The notes beneath the pieces were generated by a model that saw only the letters and a list, made by a program, of their open reading frames with translations, did no database searches and was not told where the DNA came from. This document shows positions 1 to 8,551 of a DNA stretch of 64,000 bases, piece after piece. The stretch comes from Candidatus Obscuribacterales bacterium (GTDB lineage: Bacteria; Cyanobacteriota; Vampirovibrionia; Obscuribacterales; Obscuribacteraceae), in the NCBI GenBank assembly GCA_031292355.1, contig JARLHI010000007.1, forward strand, positions 1 to 64,000. Direction: 5' to 3'. Position numbers and translations under genes: made by a program. How positions within the stretch are numbered: the first letter of the stretch is position 1; each line of letters starts with the position of its first letter.

Positions 1-5
1 GCAAT

Positions 6-68
6 GCCTGAAATGACAGAAAGTAGGGAAAAGCGGGCTTCGAATCCAAGCCTGAAATGACAAAAAGT
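6..68. repeat. short direct repeat at window edge, two copies
   Basis: A 19-base unit beginning GCCTGAAATGACA occurs at 6-24 and again at 50-68 with one mismatch, a period of 44 bases. The left copy is almost at the edge of the window, so further copies could lie outside it. No coding function is evident here. It may be an interspersed intergenic repeat or chance. Confidence 0.35.
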
Positions 69-169
69 CCTTGAAAACAAGCAGAGAACTAGATTTTCTA
101 AAAAAACACTGCCCGACAACTATATGCATGAATAGACCGGGTGCCAAAAAAAAAGAAACTGGGCGACAA

Positions 170-215
170 AAAACGAGCTGCTTCAATGTTCAAAAACATT
201 GTCGCAACTCGTTTT
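170..215. terminator. two-tier hairpin, probable bidirectional terminator
   Basis: The outer arms AAAACGAG (170-177) and CTCGTTTT (208-215) enclose an inner stem CAATGTT (184-190) and AACATTG (195-201) with a CAAA loop. Read on the minus strand it follows the stop of the ABC transporter gene by about 80 bases and runs into T-rich sequence, as expected of an intrinsic terminator. Confidence 0.6.
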
Positions 216-293
216 CTTGCCACACACTTTTGTCGATGCAAGCCACCCCAAGAGCGTTGACGCAAATGAAGCCAGCTCACAAAGAAGTTGACA

Positions 294-2009
294 TCATTTC
301 TCGCTCTTGGGCCGGTAGTCGTTTGCATCATAGACCTTCCATGAACCGTCACCAACGAGTTCCAGAACGCGCCTATGGTATTTGACAAGGCTGGCGTTGG
401 CTGTAGGGCCAGCGCTAAGCATGGTCGTACCAAGGCTGGCAAGAAGACCGAACAAGAGACTCTCGTTTTGATCCTCAAGCACCATTGTGGCATCGTCGAT
501 GATGGCAAATTTGGGCTTGCTCAAAATGACGCTAGCAAGAACAAGTTTCTGCTGCTCACCGAGCGACAAAAACTCACGCCACTTCTGAACAGTATCCATG
601 CCACCTGCGCGCGTTGCCAGATCTGCAAGACCGACAGTGCGCAAGATTTGCAGCAAACGTGCGTCGTCCGGGCACTCGACTGTGCACGGATAACTGAGTG
701 CCTGGCGCAAAGTCGTAGCCGGAAGGTAGGGCTTCTGGGTGATGTAACGTGTCTCGCTAGTTGCAGGACGTTGCAGACTACCTGCACCACCGGCCCACAA
801 ACCAGCGACCGCACGCAACAGTGCCGTCTTGCCCGAACCGTCAGGTCCGACAATGAGCAAGCTATCACCTGCTGTCACTTTGACACTGAGATCGGCAATC
901 AACACTCGCGTCAAATCCGGCGTGAGCAACGACATTTTGTCGAAGATGATGTCCGATCCTTCCGTCACTTTGATCAGTTTTCCCGGGGGCAGGTCTTCGG
1001 CTCCCGAGGCTTCAACGGCTTCCACAAAGGCACCAAGCCGATTAACAGTGGTCGCAAACGCGCTAATACCACCGAACTGACCGATGAACAAGGTGGCACC
1101 CTGGAAGACCTTGGTAAAAGCACCAGTGGCCTGGGTGACGAAACCAAACGGAATCAAGCCGCTGAAGTAACGGGGAGCAATCAGGAAAGCGGGAATCAGC
1201 GGCATAAGCTCGTTGTAAGAGTTCGTGAACAGCTGCAGTCTCCGATTCAGGCGCATGATCGCTAACAAAGTTTCGATCACCGCTTGCAACCCCTTGTTGG
1301 CCAGCAGCTTTGCCATGTCCTCGCCGTGCGAGAAAGCAATCAACTCCGCCTCACGCCGAGTCTCGGCCAAAATGAAACGAAGATCCGCTTCGGTCTTCAT
1401 TTGCATAAAGTTGAGTGACGAGAGTTTTTTGCCGATCCAGACGACAATCAGCGTGCCAACCCCAGAATATGCAATCACAGCCCACGTACAAATGGGTGAA
1501 AGTGCATACAAGAGCCCGGCAAACATGACGATGTTGACGACTGCATCCAGCAGCGAGATAAAAAGACCAACGAAGCTGTTGCAGAACGAGTCGACGTCCT
1601 GGGTCATACGCTGATCGGGATTGTCGACGTCGGTATTACGCGTTAGCTTGTAATAAGCCAGGTTCGAGTAATACCAGGTGAACATGGTAGACGACATCCA
1701 CAGGCGCCAGACGAGAGCTGTCCGCGTGCGCAAATTGTCGTAAAAAACCTGATTGGTCTTAGCCGCTATAAGAACACCGGCATAGATCATCAGGTAGAAG
1801 TAGAAGTCGGGCTGGTTTTTGGATTCGAAAGCAGTAGTCCAGTGACCAACGTAGATGTTTGTGAAGTAGGCGGCAATTGCATTTGTCCCCATAAGTGTGA
1901 GAACACCGCCTAGATGGAGCAGCGCACTAAAGCGCTGGTCGGAGACCCAGAAAGGTTTTCCTACCTTCCATAACCGTCTCCAAGGAAAGCTCGTCATGAT
2001 GTTATCCAT
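294..2009 (-). CDS. BacA/YddA-type ABC transporter, fused permease and ATPase, degenerate catalytic motifs
   Basis: A 571-residue fusion of an SbmA/BacA-like membrane domain (ABC_membrane_2, about residues 1-330) and an ATP-binding domain, the architecture of COG4178 (YddA) and peroxisomal ABCD half-transporters. Such proteins move peptides, cobalamin or fatty acyl compounds across the inner membrane. The Walker A (GPDGSGKT) and signature (LSLGEQQ) are present. The Walker B reads AIIDDAT, with Asp where the catalytic Glu is expected. The D-loop reads MVLE rather than SALD, and the H-switch position reads SAGPTA where the family has SVGHR. ATP may be bound but hydrolysis looks impaired. The ATG at 2009 is chosen because GAGGAG lies 6-7 bases before it; a longer frame starting at 2087 lacks such a site. 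Confidence 0.85.
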   Translation of the reverse strand: MDNIMTSFPWRRLWKVGKPFWVSDQRFSALLHLGGVLTLMGTNAIAAYFTNIYVGHWTTAFESKNQPDFYFYLMIYAGVLIAAKTNQVFYDNLRTRTALVWRLWMSSTMFTWYYSNLAYYKLTRNTDVDNPDQRMTQDVDSFCNSFVGLFISLLDAVVNIVMFAGLLYALSPICTWAVIAYSGVGTLIVVWIGKKLSSLNFMQMKTEADLRFILAETRREAELIAFSHGEDMAKLLANKGLQAVIETLLAIMRLNRRLQLFTNSYNELMPLIPAFLIAPRYFSGLIPFGFVTQATGAFTKVFQGATLFIGQFGGISAFATTVNRLGAFVEAVEASGAEDLPPGKLIKVTEGSDIIFDKMSLLTPDLTRVLIADLSVKVTAGDSLLIVGPDGSGKTALLRAVAGLWAGGAGSLQRPATSETRYITQKPYLPATTLRQALSYPCTVECPDDARLLQILRTVGLADLATRAGGMDTVQKWREFLSLGEQQKLVLASVILSKPKFAIIDDATMVLEDQNESLLFGLLASLGTTMLSAGPTANASLVKYHRRVLELVGDGSWKVYDANDYRPKSEK

Positions 2010-2555
2010 CACGCGTCTCCTCGGGTTTGAGAAGTGGAGCAAACTCTCGGTATGCAAGCGCACAACGCAGAGAATGCCAGGTATCACTTGACGTCTGTCA
2101 TGTTCGAACTCGGAACCGAGCTCGCTTTAGCAATGACAGAGCTAGGCTAGAGAAAATTGTTTGCGACACCGGGGAAAGAAGCCACATCCAGCTTGAGGCT
2201 GGTAGACAAAGTCAGATTTCTGTAGGTTTCAGAAAGGTGGCAGGTTTTTGTAAGTGCTCCGGTGCGTAATGAATAAAAGGTCCCCTTCACACTAAGTTAC
2301 TGTCATAGATACAGACAAGGAATAAGGTCTAAGAGAGATTTCATCACGTAAAGACTTCGCGCGTTGTGACAACGCTCAGATAGCCGGGCCAAGCCAGACA
2401 CAATAGAATTTCCTCAAAAGCGCGGCAGATGAGCGAAACAAAGATTGCTCTCATGCGAACCGCATCAATTGCGGAGCCGCGATAGGTAATGCGAAACGAG
2501 CAGACCAAGCCTGGGCGCACAGCAGGCAAATCGACCGTCTAGTAGACTTGATTCG
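2010..2555. other. gene-free stretch between divergent genes
   Basis: No convincing coding frame is seen. It holds a dyad CTGTCAT (2095-2101) with ATGACAG (2133-2139), enclosing a small hairpin CTCGG/CCGAG (2109-2120). Promoters for the divergent ABC transporter and glycosyltransferase genes must lie here, but no clear -35/-10 pair could be assigned. Confidence 0.4.
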
Positions 2556-3839
2556 ATGAAAACTGCATCTCAATCGAACAATTTGATTTTGCTCACGCTA
2601 CTTGCGGTCGGCTATTTCGCTGTGCGACTGCCCTGGCTTTTTAGCCTTCCCATCATGGAAGCGCCAGATGAAGCGAATCACCTGTGGGTTACGCAATTTC
2701 TGGCAGAGCACTGGCGTGCCGCTTCCTCTTCTGAAATCAGTCAGGCTGGTTCAATTGCCGTTTATGGCCCACTATCGCCGTTTGGCTACCTGCCCAATGC
2801 CCTTTTTAGCTGCAACTTTTTAAACACGGAAAATTTCCGATTAGCCAGTCGCCTCGGTACTTTGTTTGCGGGCTTGCCAACTGTGTTTATCGCTCTTGTT
2901 CTTGGTAGAACCATATTTGCAGGCTCTGCATTTATGGCGCTGATGTTGCCACTACTGGTAATAGTGCATCCACAGTTGATATTTACTCAATCATATACAA
3001 ACACGGACGCACTCGTCACTAGCTTAAGCTCGCTGGCCATCTTACTTTCCGTCGAGTTGATCAATAAACCGGCAAGCCTTTGGAAATCTGTCTTAATTGG
3101 TTTTGTTTTGGCACTGGCTGCATTAACCAAAAGCAATAGTCTGTGTCTTCTACCTGCGATTGCCTTTGCCATCTGGTCTGCGTGCCAGGTACAAGCTCTA
3201 CCCACGAGTTATTTTTTGAAGCTATTTGCAACCTTCGGGCTGACTTTAGCAGCCTCTTCTGGTTGGTTTTTCACCCGTAACTACCTCGAATTTGGCGGCG
3301 ACTTTCTCGGCTCTAAAACCATGTATAAAATCTGGGAGCCGTCGCTTGAACACAAAGATGGCAAGGCAATTATGCCCTGGCCGGCCGTGACAAAGCTTGC
3401 CTGGTGGCGCTTTGTTTTCTTCGATTTCTGGGGACTGTTCGGTTTCATGAATCGCTATTTATGGCGCCCATTTTATTTCGTCTTTCTTGCTTTATGCGCC
3501 ACAGCTGGCATCGGCAACTGCCTTACCGTTAAAAATGCAAAAACCGATTTAACCGAAATGGAGCACAAAAAAGAAACTGCCATCTGGCGTTTTCTCGCTA
3601 TATGCGCGGCACTCAACTTTCTAGCCGTCTTTTATGTAACGGCTTCTGGTCTTTCAGGACCGCATGGGCGCTATTTATTTCCGACTGAACTACCACTTCT
3701 TGCGCTTATATTGCGAGGATTTTCGGGTCTGGGCGACAAGCGACAGAAATACTGCACCTTGCTTTTGCTCGTGACGTGCGTGCTTGCGTCAGGCACCGGC
3801 TTTAGCGCCAATTATCTAGGTCACAGCTGGAGACAATAA
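2556..3839 (+). CDS. polytopic GT-C type glycosyltransferase-like membrane protein (DUF2142-like)
   Basis: A 427-residue protein with about ten hydrophobic segments. Near the N-terminus, after the first membrane segment, is APDEANH (P37, D38, E39, H42). This acidic loop motif is typical of the GT-C superfamily and closest to DUF2142 membrane proteins, where the acidic residue is the presumed catalytic base in an outward-facing loop. The usual donor is a polyprenyl-phosphate-linked sugar; the acceptor cannot be told. It probably acts in cell-surface glycan or lipid modification. No Shine-Dalgarno sequence is evident before the ATG. The thioredoxin-like gene follows after 17 bases, so the two may be co-transcribed. 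Confidence 0.7.
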   Translation: MKTASQSNNLILLTLLAVGYFAVRLPWLFSLPIMEAPDEANHLWVTQFLAEHWRAASSSEISQAGSIAVYGPLSPFGYLPNALFSCNFLNTENFRLASRLGTLFAGLPTVFIALVLGRTIFAGSAFMALMLPLLVIVHPQLIFTQSYTNTDALVTSLSSLAILLSVELINKPASLWKSVLIGFVLALAALTKSNSLCLLPAIAFAIWSACQVQALPTSYFLKLFATFGLTLAASSGWFFTRNYLEFGGDFLGSKTMYKIWEPSLEHKDGKAIMPWPAVTKLAWWRFVFFDFWGLFGFMNRYLWRPFYFVFLALCATAGIGNCLTVKNAKTDLTEMEHKKETAIWRFLAICAALNFLAVFYVTASGLSGPHGRYLFPTELPLLALILRGFSGLGDKRQKYCTLLLLVTCVLASGTGFSANYLGHSWRQ

Positions 3840-3856
3840 ATAGAGTTTGCTCTAAG

Positions 3857-4429
3857 ATGGTTTCAGTCGATCACAATGAAACTTATAGAGAGCATATGTC
3901 ATCGGACATCGTAGCCAAAATTTGCCCGAGCTGTAAGCTAAAAGATGTCACCAGCTTTAGCAAATGCCGCGATTGTGGCACCAGATATGATGCGCAGATA
4001 GCAGCGCCTCGTGGCTCAGGTATTGACCAAAAAGTTCTACTTATTGCTCTTGGCGTTGCTGGTTTTTTCGGCAGTTTTGTATGGGGCTCAAGCGCAATAA
4101 AAGAGGCAAAGCTTAAGGCCATGGCTCCCCTTGTCGCTGAAGTCAAGGCGGCGAATCGACCGCGAGTTCTCGAGTTTTACGCACAGTGGTGCGGTTCTTG
4201 CAGCTCTTATGGTCCAGCTGTTGAAAATTGCAAAGCAAAGTACGCTGGACGAATCGACGTCGTGCGCATCGACATAGACTCTGGGAATCCCTTATCGAGA
4301 ATGTTTCGAACCAAATCCATTCCAAGAACTTGTCTATTCGACCGTCATGGCAACGAAATCGATGAGGTGGCTGGCGATATAGGCGAAGAAAGACTCGACA
4401 AATTGATGCAGCATCTGATTGCGCTCTAA
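3857..4429 (+). CDS. zinc-ribbon, single-TM, thioredoxin-domain protein
   Basis: A 190-residue protein in three parts. An N-terminal ribbon has two CxxC pairs (C23/C26 and C37/C40). A single membrane helix spans about residues 58-78. The rest is a thioredoxin fold with active site WCGSC (W111, C112, C115) and the family cis-Pro region at SIPRT. The ribbon would lie in the cytoplasm and the thioredoxin domain outside, so it is probably a membrane-tethered disulfide reductase or oxidase of the TlpA/thioredoxin type. An alternative ATG at 3896 (residue 14) is preceded by AGAGAG and leaves the ribbon intact, so the start is uncertain. Its partner proteins are unknown. Confidence 0.75.
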   Translation: MVSVDHNETYREHMSSDIVAKICPSCKLKDVTSFSKCRDCGTRYDAQIAAPRGSGIDQKVLLIALGVAGFFGSFVWGSSAIKEAKLKAMAPLVAEVKAANRPRVLEFYAQWCGSCSSYGPAVENCKAKYAGRIDVVRIDIDSGNPLSRMFRTKSIPRTCLFDRHGNEIDEVAGDIGEERLDKLMQHLIAL

Positions 4430-4437
4430 TAAACGCC

Positions 4438-5709
4438 TTAATCTAAATGCAACTGTGAATCATCCCGAACAGCTCGTGAAAGCTTCTCGAAGAGTTTGAT
4501 ACCGCCATGATCGTTGAGATGCACGGTGTCTAAGTAATCACTTTTTTGAAAATCTTTGTCTTGCGTGAGATCAAGCATCGATGCCTTGTTCTCAACACAC
4601 AGGTTGGCTAGGGTCTGCTTAAAGTCTTGCCAGAACGTCTCAGGCAAAAGCACTTGATTCATCGGCAAAGTCGGCATCTGCACAACTATTACGTCACAGC
4701 CGCGATTGCGCAGGTCGGTTAGCATTTCCTTGAAAAATGAGAGTTGGATTGCGTAACTAACAGGCTTTGCGACGGCATATCGTCTTTGATATTCAGCCGT
4801 ATTATCAACAAAAACGTGCTCCATATTTGGTGGCACAACCCATTCACCAAGCTTTACTTGCAATTGACCATTCGAAATCGCTTGAGCGAGCATATTGCTG
4901 GTCTGAGCAGGTTTAGCAAATGCATCGGGTTCCTTTTGCAAAGTCATTCCACCGTTTGCTTTTCCGTCACCACAAGAAGTTAACGACGTCATAGCCCGAG
5001 TCAGCCTGGCAGTCCAGACGTCATTTAAGCGCTTCAACGGCAGTTGATTGATGGTGTTGTCTAGAAAGGCAAAGCATCGTTCACGCCAGTCTGGATATGC
5101 AAGCGCACTTAACCGACCAGAATCAACAAATCGCGAGAAGAAGCGAAAGGGCTCGGTTGAACTGGCTGCAGGCAATTTATTGTCGATAAAATCGCGCGGC
5201 GATACACAGACTATTACAAGCTTTGGCGTTTGCGCTGCCTTCTGAAACAGGCTTTTCTCGATCATGTAGTAATCAGAAATCATGCCGCCCTGAACGGCAC
5301 AATTGACGACTGTGGGCATTTTGCCCTCGTTCGATAGCCCCTGCTCAAGAGCGTAGATCTCACGATGATCGAGACAGTCTATGGATTTACGCAATAAATG
5401 CGCATCGGCGGCCCAAGACGGCGAGTTCACCTGGGAGCTGCCCATAACGGCAATATCCGGGTGTTTAGATGCACTGATTTTGACAAAACCACGCGCCATC
5501 CACCAGGTCCAGGTTCCGTACATGGGGCTCGTGTAATTAGTTTCGGATAACGAATGAGAGTCAAGAGCGCTGTCTGCCGGTCCAAGTACTGCAGCTGCGA
5601 GAGAATTGGCCGCGACAAAAGCTACAAGAGCTGCGAGCGCTCTTGATTGCAAGGGGCTTTTTGTTTGCACCTTGGGTAGTTTCTGGATTTTTTCGAGGGT
5701 AGCGGTCAT
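4438..5709 (-). CDS. membrane-anchored SGNH-like hydrolase or acyltransferase-like protein
   Basis: A 423-residue protein with one N-terminal membrane segment (about residues 22-44) and a large extracytoplasmic domain. Residues 86-93 read IAVMGSSQ, like the first block of SGNH/DUF1574/AlgJ-type enzymes with a candidate Ser at 91 or 92. Near the C-terminus DTVHLNDHG supplies the D-x-x-H pair (D394, H397) seen in the last block. This suggests an esterase or O-acyl transfer role on envelope glycans. It has no acyltransferase (MBOAT) partner nearby. It converges with the thioredoxin-like gene with 8 bases between stops. The exact reaction cannot be assigned. Confidence 0.6.
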   Translation of the reverse strand: MTATLEKIQKLPKVQTKSPLQSRALAALVAFVAANSLAAAVLGPADSALDSHSLSETNYTSPMYGTWTWWMARGFVKISASKHPDIAVMGSSQVNSPSWAADAHLLRKSIDCLDHREIYALEQGLSNEGKMPTVVNCAVQGGMISDYYMIEKSLFQKAAQTPKLVIVCVSPRDFIDNKLPAASSTEPFRFFSRFVDSGRLSALAYPDWRERCFAFLDNTINQLPLKRLNDVWTARLTRAMTSLTSCGDGKANGGMTLQKEPDAFAKPAQTSNMLAQAISNGQLQVKLGEWVVPPNMEHVFVDNTAEYQRRYAVAKPVSYAIQLSFFKEMLTDLRNRGCDVIVVQMPTLPMNQVLLPETFWQDFKQTLANLCVENKASMLDLTQDKDFQKSDYLDTVHLNDHGGIKLFEKLSRAVRDDSQLHLD

Positions 5710-5804
5710 GGTTCCAGGTTATCAACAGCTACCGATTGTAGGCAGACGGGCGCAGTCTGTCTAGGCGATTTCACTAAGCATCCTCTTGAAATGCCAACCA
5801 GGCG

Positions 5805-7778
5805 CTACTGCAGTAGATATTGCTTGATAAATTCAACGCTGGTATAGATGAAAAAGTCGTTATTTTTCTTCTTACCAAAGCCATGCCCCTCATCGTTCGC
5901 CATCAAAAACCAGACCGGAGTTCCCGTCTTTTTCAACTCAGCGACCATATTTTCAGATTCGCTCGCTGGAATGCGGGGATCGTTTTTGCCTTGCACCACA
6001 TACAATGGCTTTTTGATCTTATCGACATTTTTTGCTGGTGCTATTTTCTCGAGAAAGGCTCGCATTGCCGGATCGCGCTCATCGCCGTATTCAACTCGGC
6101 GCAAATCGCGACGATAAGCCTGGGTGTGCTCCAAGTAGGTGACGATGTTAGATGGACCAACGATATCCAGAGAGCAACGCAGACGATCACTGTACAGCAT
6201 TGCACAAGCCAGCGACATATTGCCACCGTAACTGCCACCATAAACCATTACTCTATCTGGATCTAAATCTGGCTGTTCTTTGATCCAGTCAAGCAAAGCG
6301 CCTATGTCTTTGTAGGCCCCCTCTCGCTTGAAACCATTATCAGCGTCAAGAAAAGTTTTACCATAACCTGATGAACCGCGCACATTGGGATAGATCATCG
6401 CTACGCCCAATTCGTTGATAATGTAGTTGTTCGCTCCTAAATAGCGAGGACGAAATTGTGATTCTGGACCGCCGTGAATGTTGATGATGACCGGATGCTT
6501 ACCCGAAACGTTATTCGGCATGTAGAGAAAGCCAGAAATCGATTTATCGTCAAATGATTTCCAGTGCACTAACCGGGGCTCACTGAATTTGCTTGTATCC
6601 ACTAAACCTGTTTCACTTTCAGTCCATCTATCGATTTTTCCACTGGCGATATTGAGCGAATAAATGTCTGACGGTGTGCGTGAGTTCTCCAGGCAGAAAC
6701 CCAGGTCCTGGTTATTCTTATGCCATTCGATTTGGCTTATCTGGCCTGTCGGCAGTTTTGGCACAGCAAGTTCGCTGCCATCAACTGTTTTGTATACATG
6801 CAGACCGGTTAGACCATCTTCGTTAATGATTACGGCGATTGTCTTACCGTCATGCGAAAGCTTGAACTGGTCGACGTCCCAAGGAATATCCTTCGTAAGA
6901 TAAATATATTTTTTGCTTACCAGGTCAATAAACGCCAGCTGCATAAACTCAGAATCGTGAGTGCAAGCAGTGTAAATGCCCTTGCCGTCTTTAGAAAACT
7001 GCGCGTCACCATATGAGATATTGTGCTTTCCAGCTTCTGGCGCGAACTGCGACTTGCCACCAGAGGCAGTGTCAATCAGCCACAGTTCACCGTCCGTTGC
7101 CGCAATTGTATTTGCAACAAGTAAAGTTTTTCCGTCAGGCGACCAATCTTTTGCTTCCCAGCCACCACCTTGCAACTGGCACAGCAACTTATCGCTGCCT
7201 GGCTTAGCCGGGTCGACCACGTAAATGTCGACATCTTGACCATTGCGGCGAGTCGAACCATAAGCAAATTTAGTACCATCCTCAGACCAGACACCGCCTG
7301 TGTTGCGCGATTTACCATCGGTAAAAAGCTTGACCGATTTGTCCTGCATCGAATAGGTGAACTTTTGGAAGAATTCATCGCCGCCCTTGTCTGTTTCGAA
7401 AACAAAATAATTTCCATCAACGGGTTGAAATTGAGCGCCATGCGAATTTTCTTTCGAAAAAGTAAGCTGAGTTCGCGCTCCAGCTGGCATTTTCAAATAA
7501 TGCACTTGAGGGGTATCGGCAAAACGTGTTTCGATTAACATCTCGCGCTTGACTGGGTGCCAGCTAGAGATCGACGCCTTACGAAAATTAGTGTATTGAT
7601 CGATAGCATTGACCAGAGAAAGTGGAGGACTGGGCACATTATCGACAACCATATTGTCGCCTGGTTTCAGTACCGCATCTTCTTGAGCCGCTTGTACTGA
7701 GCTTGTCCAGTAAAAACCAAATGTGCTTTGGGCAACTGCCAATGCGAGAATCAAACTTTTCTTTTTCAAATCTGCCAA
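5805..7778 (-). CDS. exported S9 family peptidase (acylaminoacyl/prolyl oligopeptidase type)
   Basis: A 657-residue protein with an N-terminal signal sequence cut near residue 30 (SSVQA-AQ). A beta-propeller follows (about 60-390, with repeated DG-containing blades such as SPDGKT), then an alpha/beta hydrolase domain. The triad is visible: S516 in GGSYGG, D600 in GKNDPRIP and H632 in DEGHGF. S9C enzymes cleave short peptides. The signal peptide places this one in the periplasm or outside, where it would supply peptides for uptake. The size matches the family. It is transcribed divergently from the small exported protein at 7899. Confidence 0.9.
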   Translation of the reverse strand: MADLKKKSLILALAVAQSTFGFYWTSSVQAAQEDAVLKPGDNMVVDNVPSPPLSLVNAIDQYTNFRKASISSWHPVKREMLIETRFADTPQVHYLKMPAGARTQLTFSKENSHGAQFQPVDGNYFVFETDKGGDEFFQKFTYSMQDKSVKLFTDGKSRNTGGVWSEDGTKFAYGSTRRNGQDVDIYVVDPAKPGSDKLLCQLQGGGWEAKDWSPDGKTLLVANTIAATDGELWLIDTASGGKSQFAPEAGKHNISYGDAQFSKDGKGIYTACTHDSEFMQLAFIDLVSKKYIYLTKDIPWDVDQFKLSHDGKTIAVIINEDGLTGLHVYKTVDGSELAVPKLPTGQISQIEWHKNNQDLGFCLENSRTPSDIYSLNIASGKIDRWTESETGLVDTSKFSEPRLVHWKSFDDKSISGFLYMPNNVSGKHPVIINIHGGPESQFRPRYLGANNYIINELGVAMIYPNVRGSSGYGKTFLDADNGFKREGAYKDIGALLDWIKEQPDLDPDRVMVYGGSYGGNMSLACAMLYSDRLRCSLDIVGPSNIVTYLEHTQAYRRDLRRVEYGDERDPAMRAFLEKIAPAKNVDKIKKPLYVVQGKNDPRIPASESENMVAELKKTGTPVWFLMANDEGHGFGKKKNNDFFIYTSVEFIKQYLLQ

Positions 7779-7855
7779 TGCCTCACTGTACTTCAGCCTA
7801 AAAGATTAACAGAGAACAAAAGTGGCGAATCAAAAGTACATTGTTGTCAGCAACG

Positions 7856-7861
7856 TATAAT
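7856..7861 (+). promoter_or_regulatory. probable -10 box for the 7899 gene
   Basis: A perfect TATAAT lies 37 bases before the ATG in the 120-base divergent region. No convincing -35 hexamer stands at the usual distance, so only the -10 element is proposed. Confidence 0.35.
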
Positions 7862-7898
7862 CGCAAAATAATTAGTAATTGAGGCTCAATGAGGACCA

Positions 7899-8504
7899 AT
7901 GAAACTATCGATATTTGCTTTATCGGCGTCCGTACTAGCCCTGGCCTGCTCCAGCTCGATGTCCACCATAAAAGCTTTGGCGGCGGACATTCCCTCTTAC
8001 GCAAAAAAACCATTCGACGTAACCATGACCAGCAAAAATCAGGGAGCTGAAAACACTATCAGAACCAGCTGCGACGGCAAAGGACACGTACGCTCCGAAG
8101 TCGATGCTGGCGGACAAAAGTCGATTTCGATGATGGACTATCCAGGCAACACCATTACTTCTTTGATCGTCGCTCAGAAAATGATGATCAAAATGCCCAT
8201 GCCAAAACAAGAAGATCAAATTACCGACGCCGAATCTGCCAAAAAAGCCAATGCCAAAGATCTTGGCGCCAAAGTGATGAACGGACACCCCTGCCACGGC
8301 TATGAACTGAAAAAAGGCGATACAGTTTCACAAACATGGATAGGAGATGACATCCACTATCTCGTGCACTCGGAAATTACTTCTCCGAAAATCAAAAGCG
8401 TAACGGATTTAAAGTCTTATTCAGCAAAAGCGCCAGAAGCGTCATTATTTGATATTCCACCTGGCTACAAAGAAATGAAAATGCCCGGAGCTGCAAGCAA
8501 ATAA
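7899..8504 (+). CDS. exported DUF4412-like protein of unknown function
   Basis: A 201-residue protein with a signal sequence at residues 1-29 (cleavage near KALAA-DIP). The mature part is predicted mainly beta and resembles DUF4412/LolA-like folds. It has a repeated pattern of a mutable cofactor-free core with statements of extraction and melting of the type RSEVDAGGQKSISMMDYPGN, followed by MIKMPMP. GAGGA stands 5 bases before the ATG. A Cys at residue 17 does not fit a lipobox well, so export as a soluble periplasmic protein is more likely. It is a single gene between the divergent S9 peptidase and the NCS1 transporter. No enzyme motif is seen. Confidence 0.65.
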   Translation: MKLSIFALSASVLALACSSSMSTIKALAADIPSYAKKPFDVTMTSKNQGAENTIRTSCDGKGHVRSEVDAGGQKSISMMDYPGNTITSLIVAQKMMIKMPMPKQEDQITDAESAKKANAKDLGAKVMNGHPCHGYELKKGDTVSQTWIGDDIHYLVHSEITSPKIKSVTDLKSYSAKAPEASLFDIPPGYKEMKMPGAASK

Positions 8505-8551
8505 AATAGTCGCAGTCACGCAAGGAAGTCCATGGAGAGCCGAAAATCAAT

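Noticed and set aside
375..1265. Long plus-strand frame opposite the ABC transporter gene
   Set aside because: It lies fully antisense to a conserved transporter with clear motifs and has no recognisable domain.
2344..2529. 61-residue minus-strand frame in the gap before the GT-C gene
   Set aside because: Composition is not protein-like and there is no start signal.
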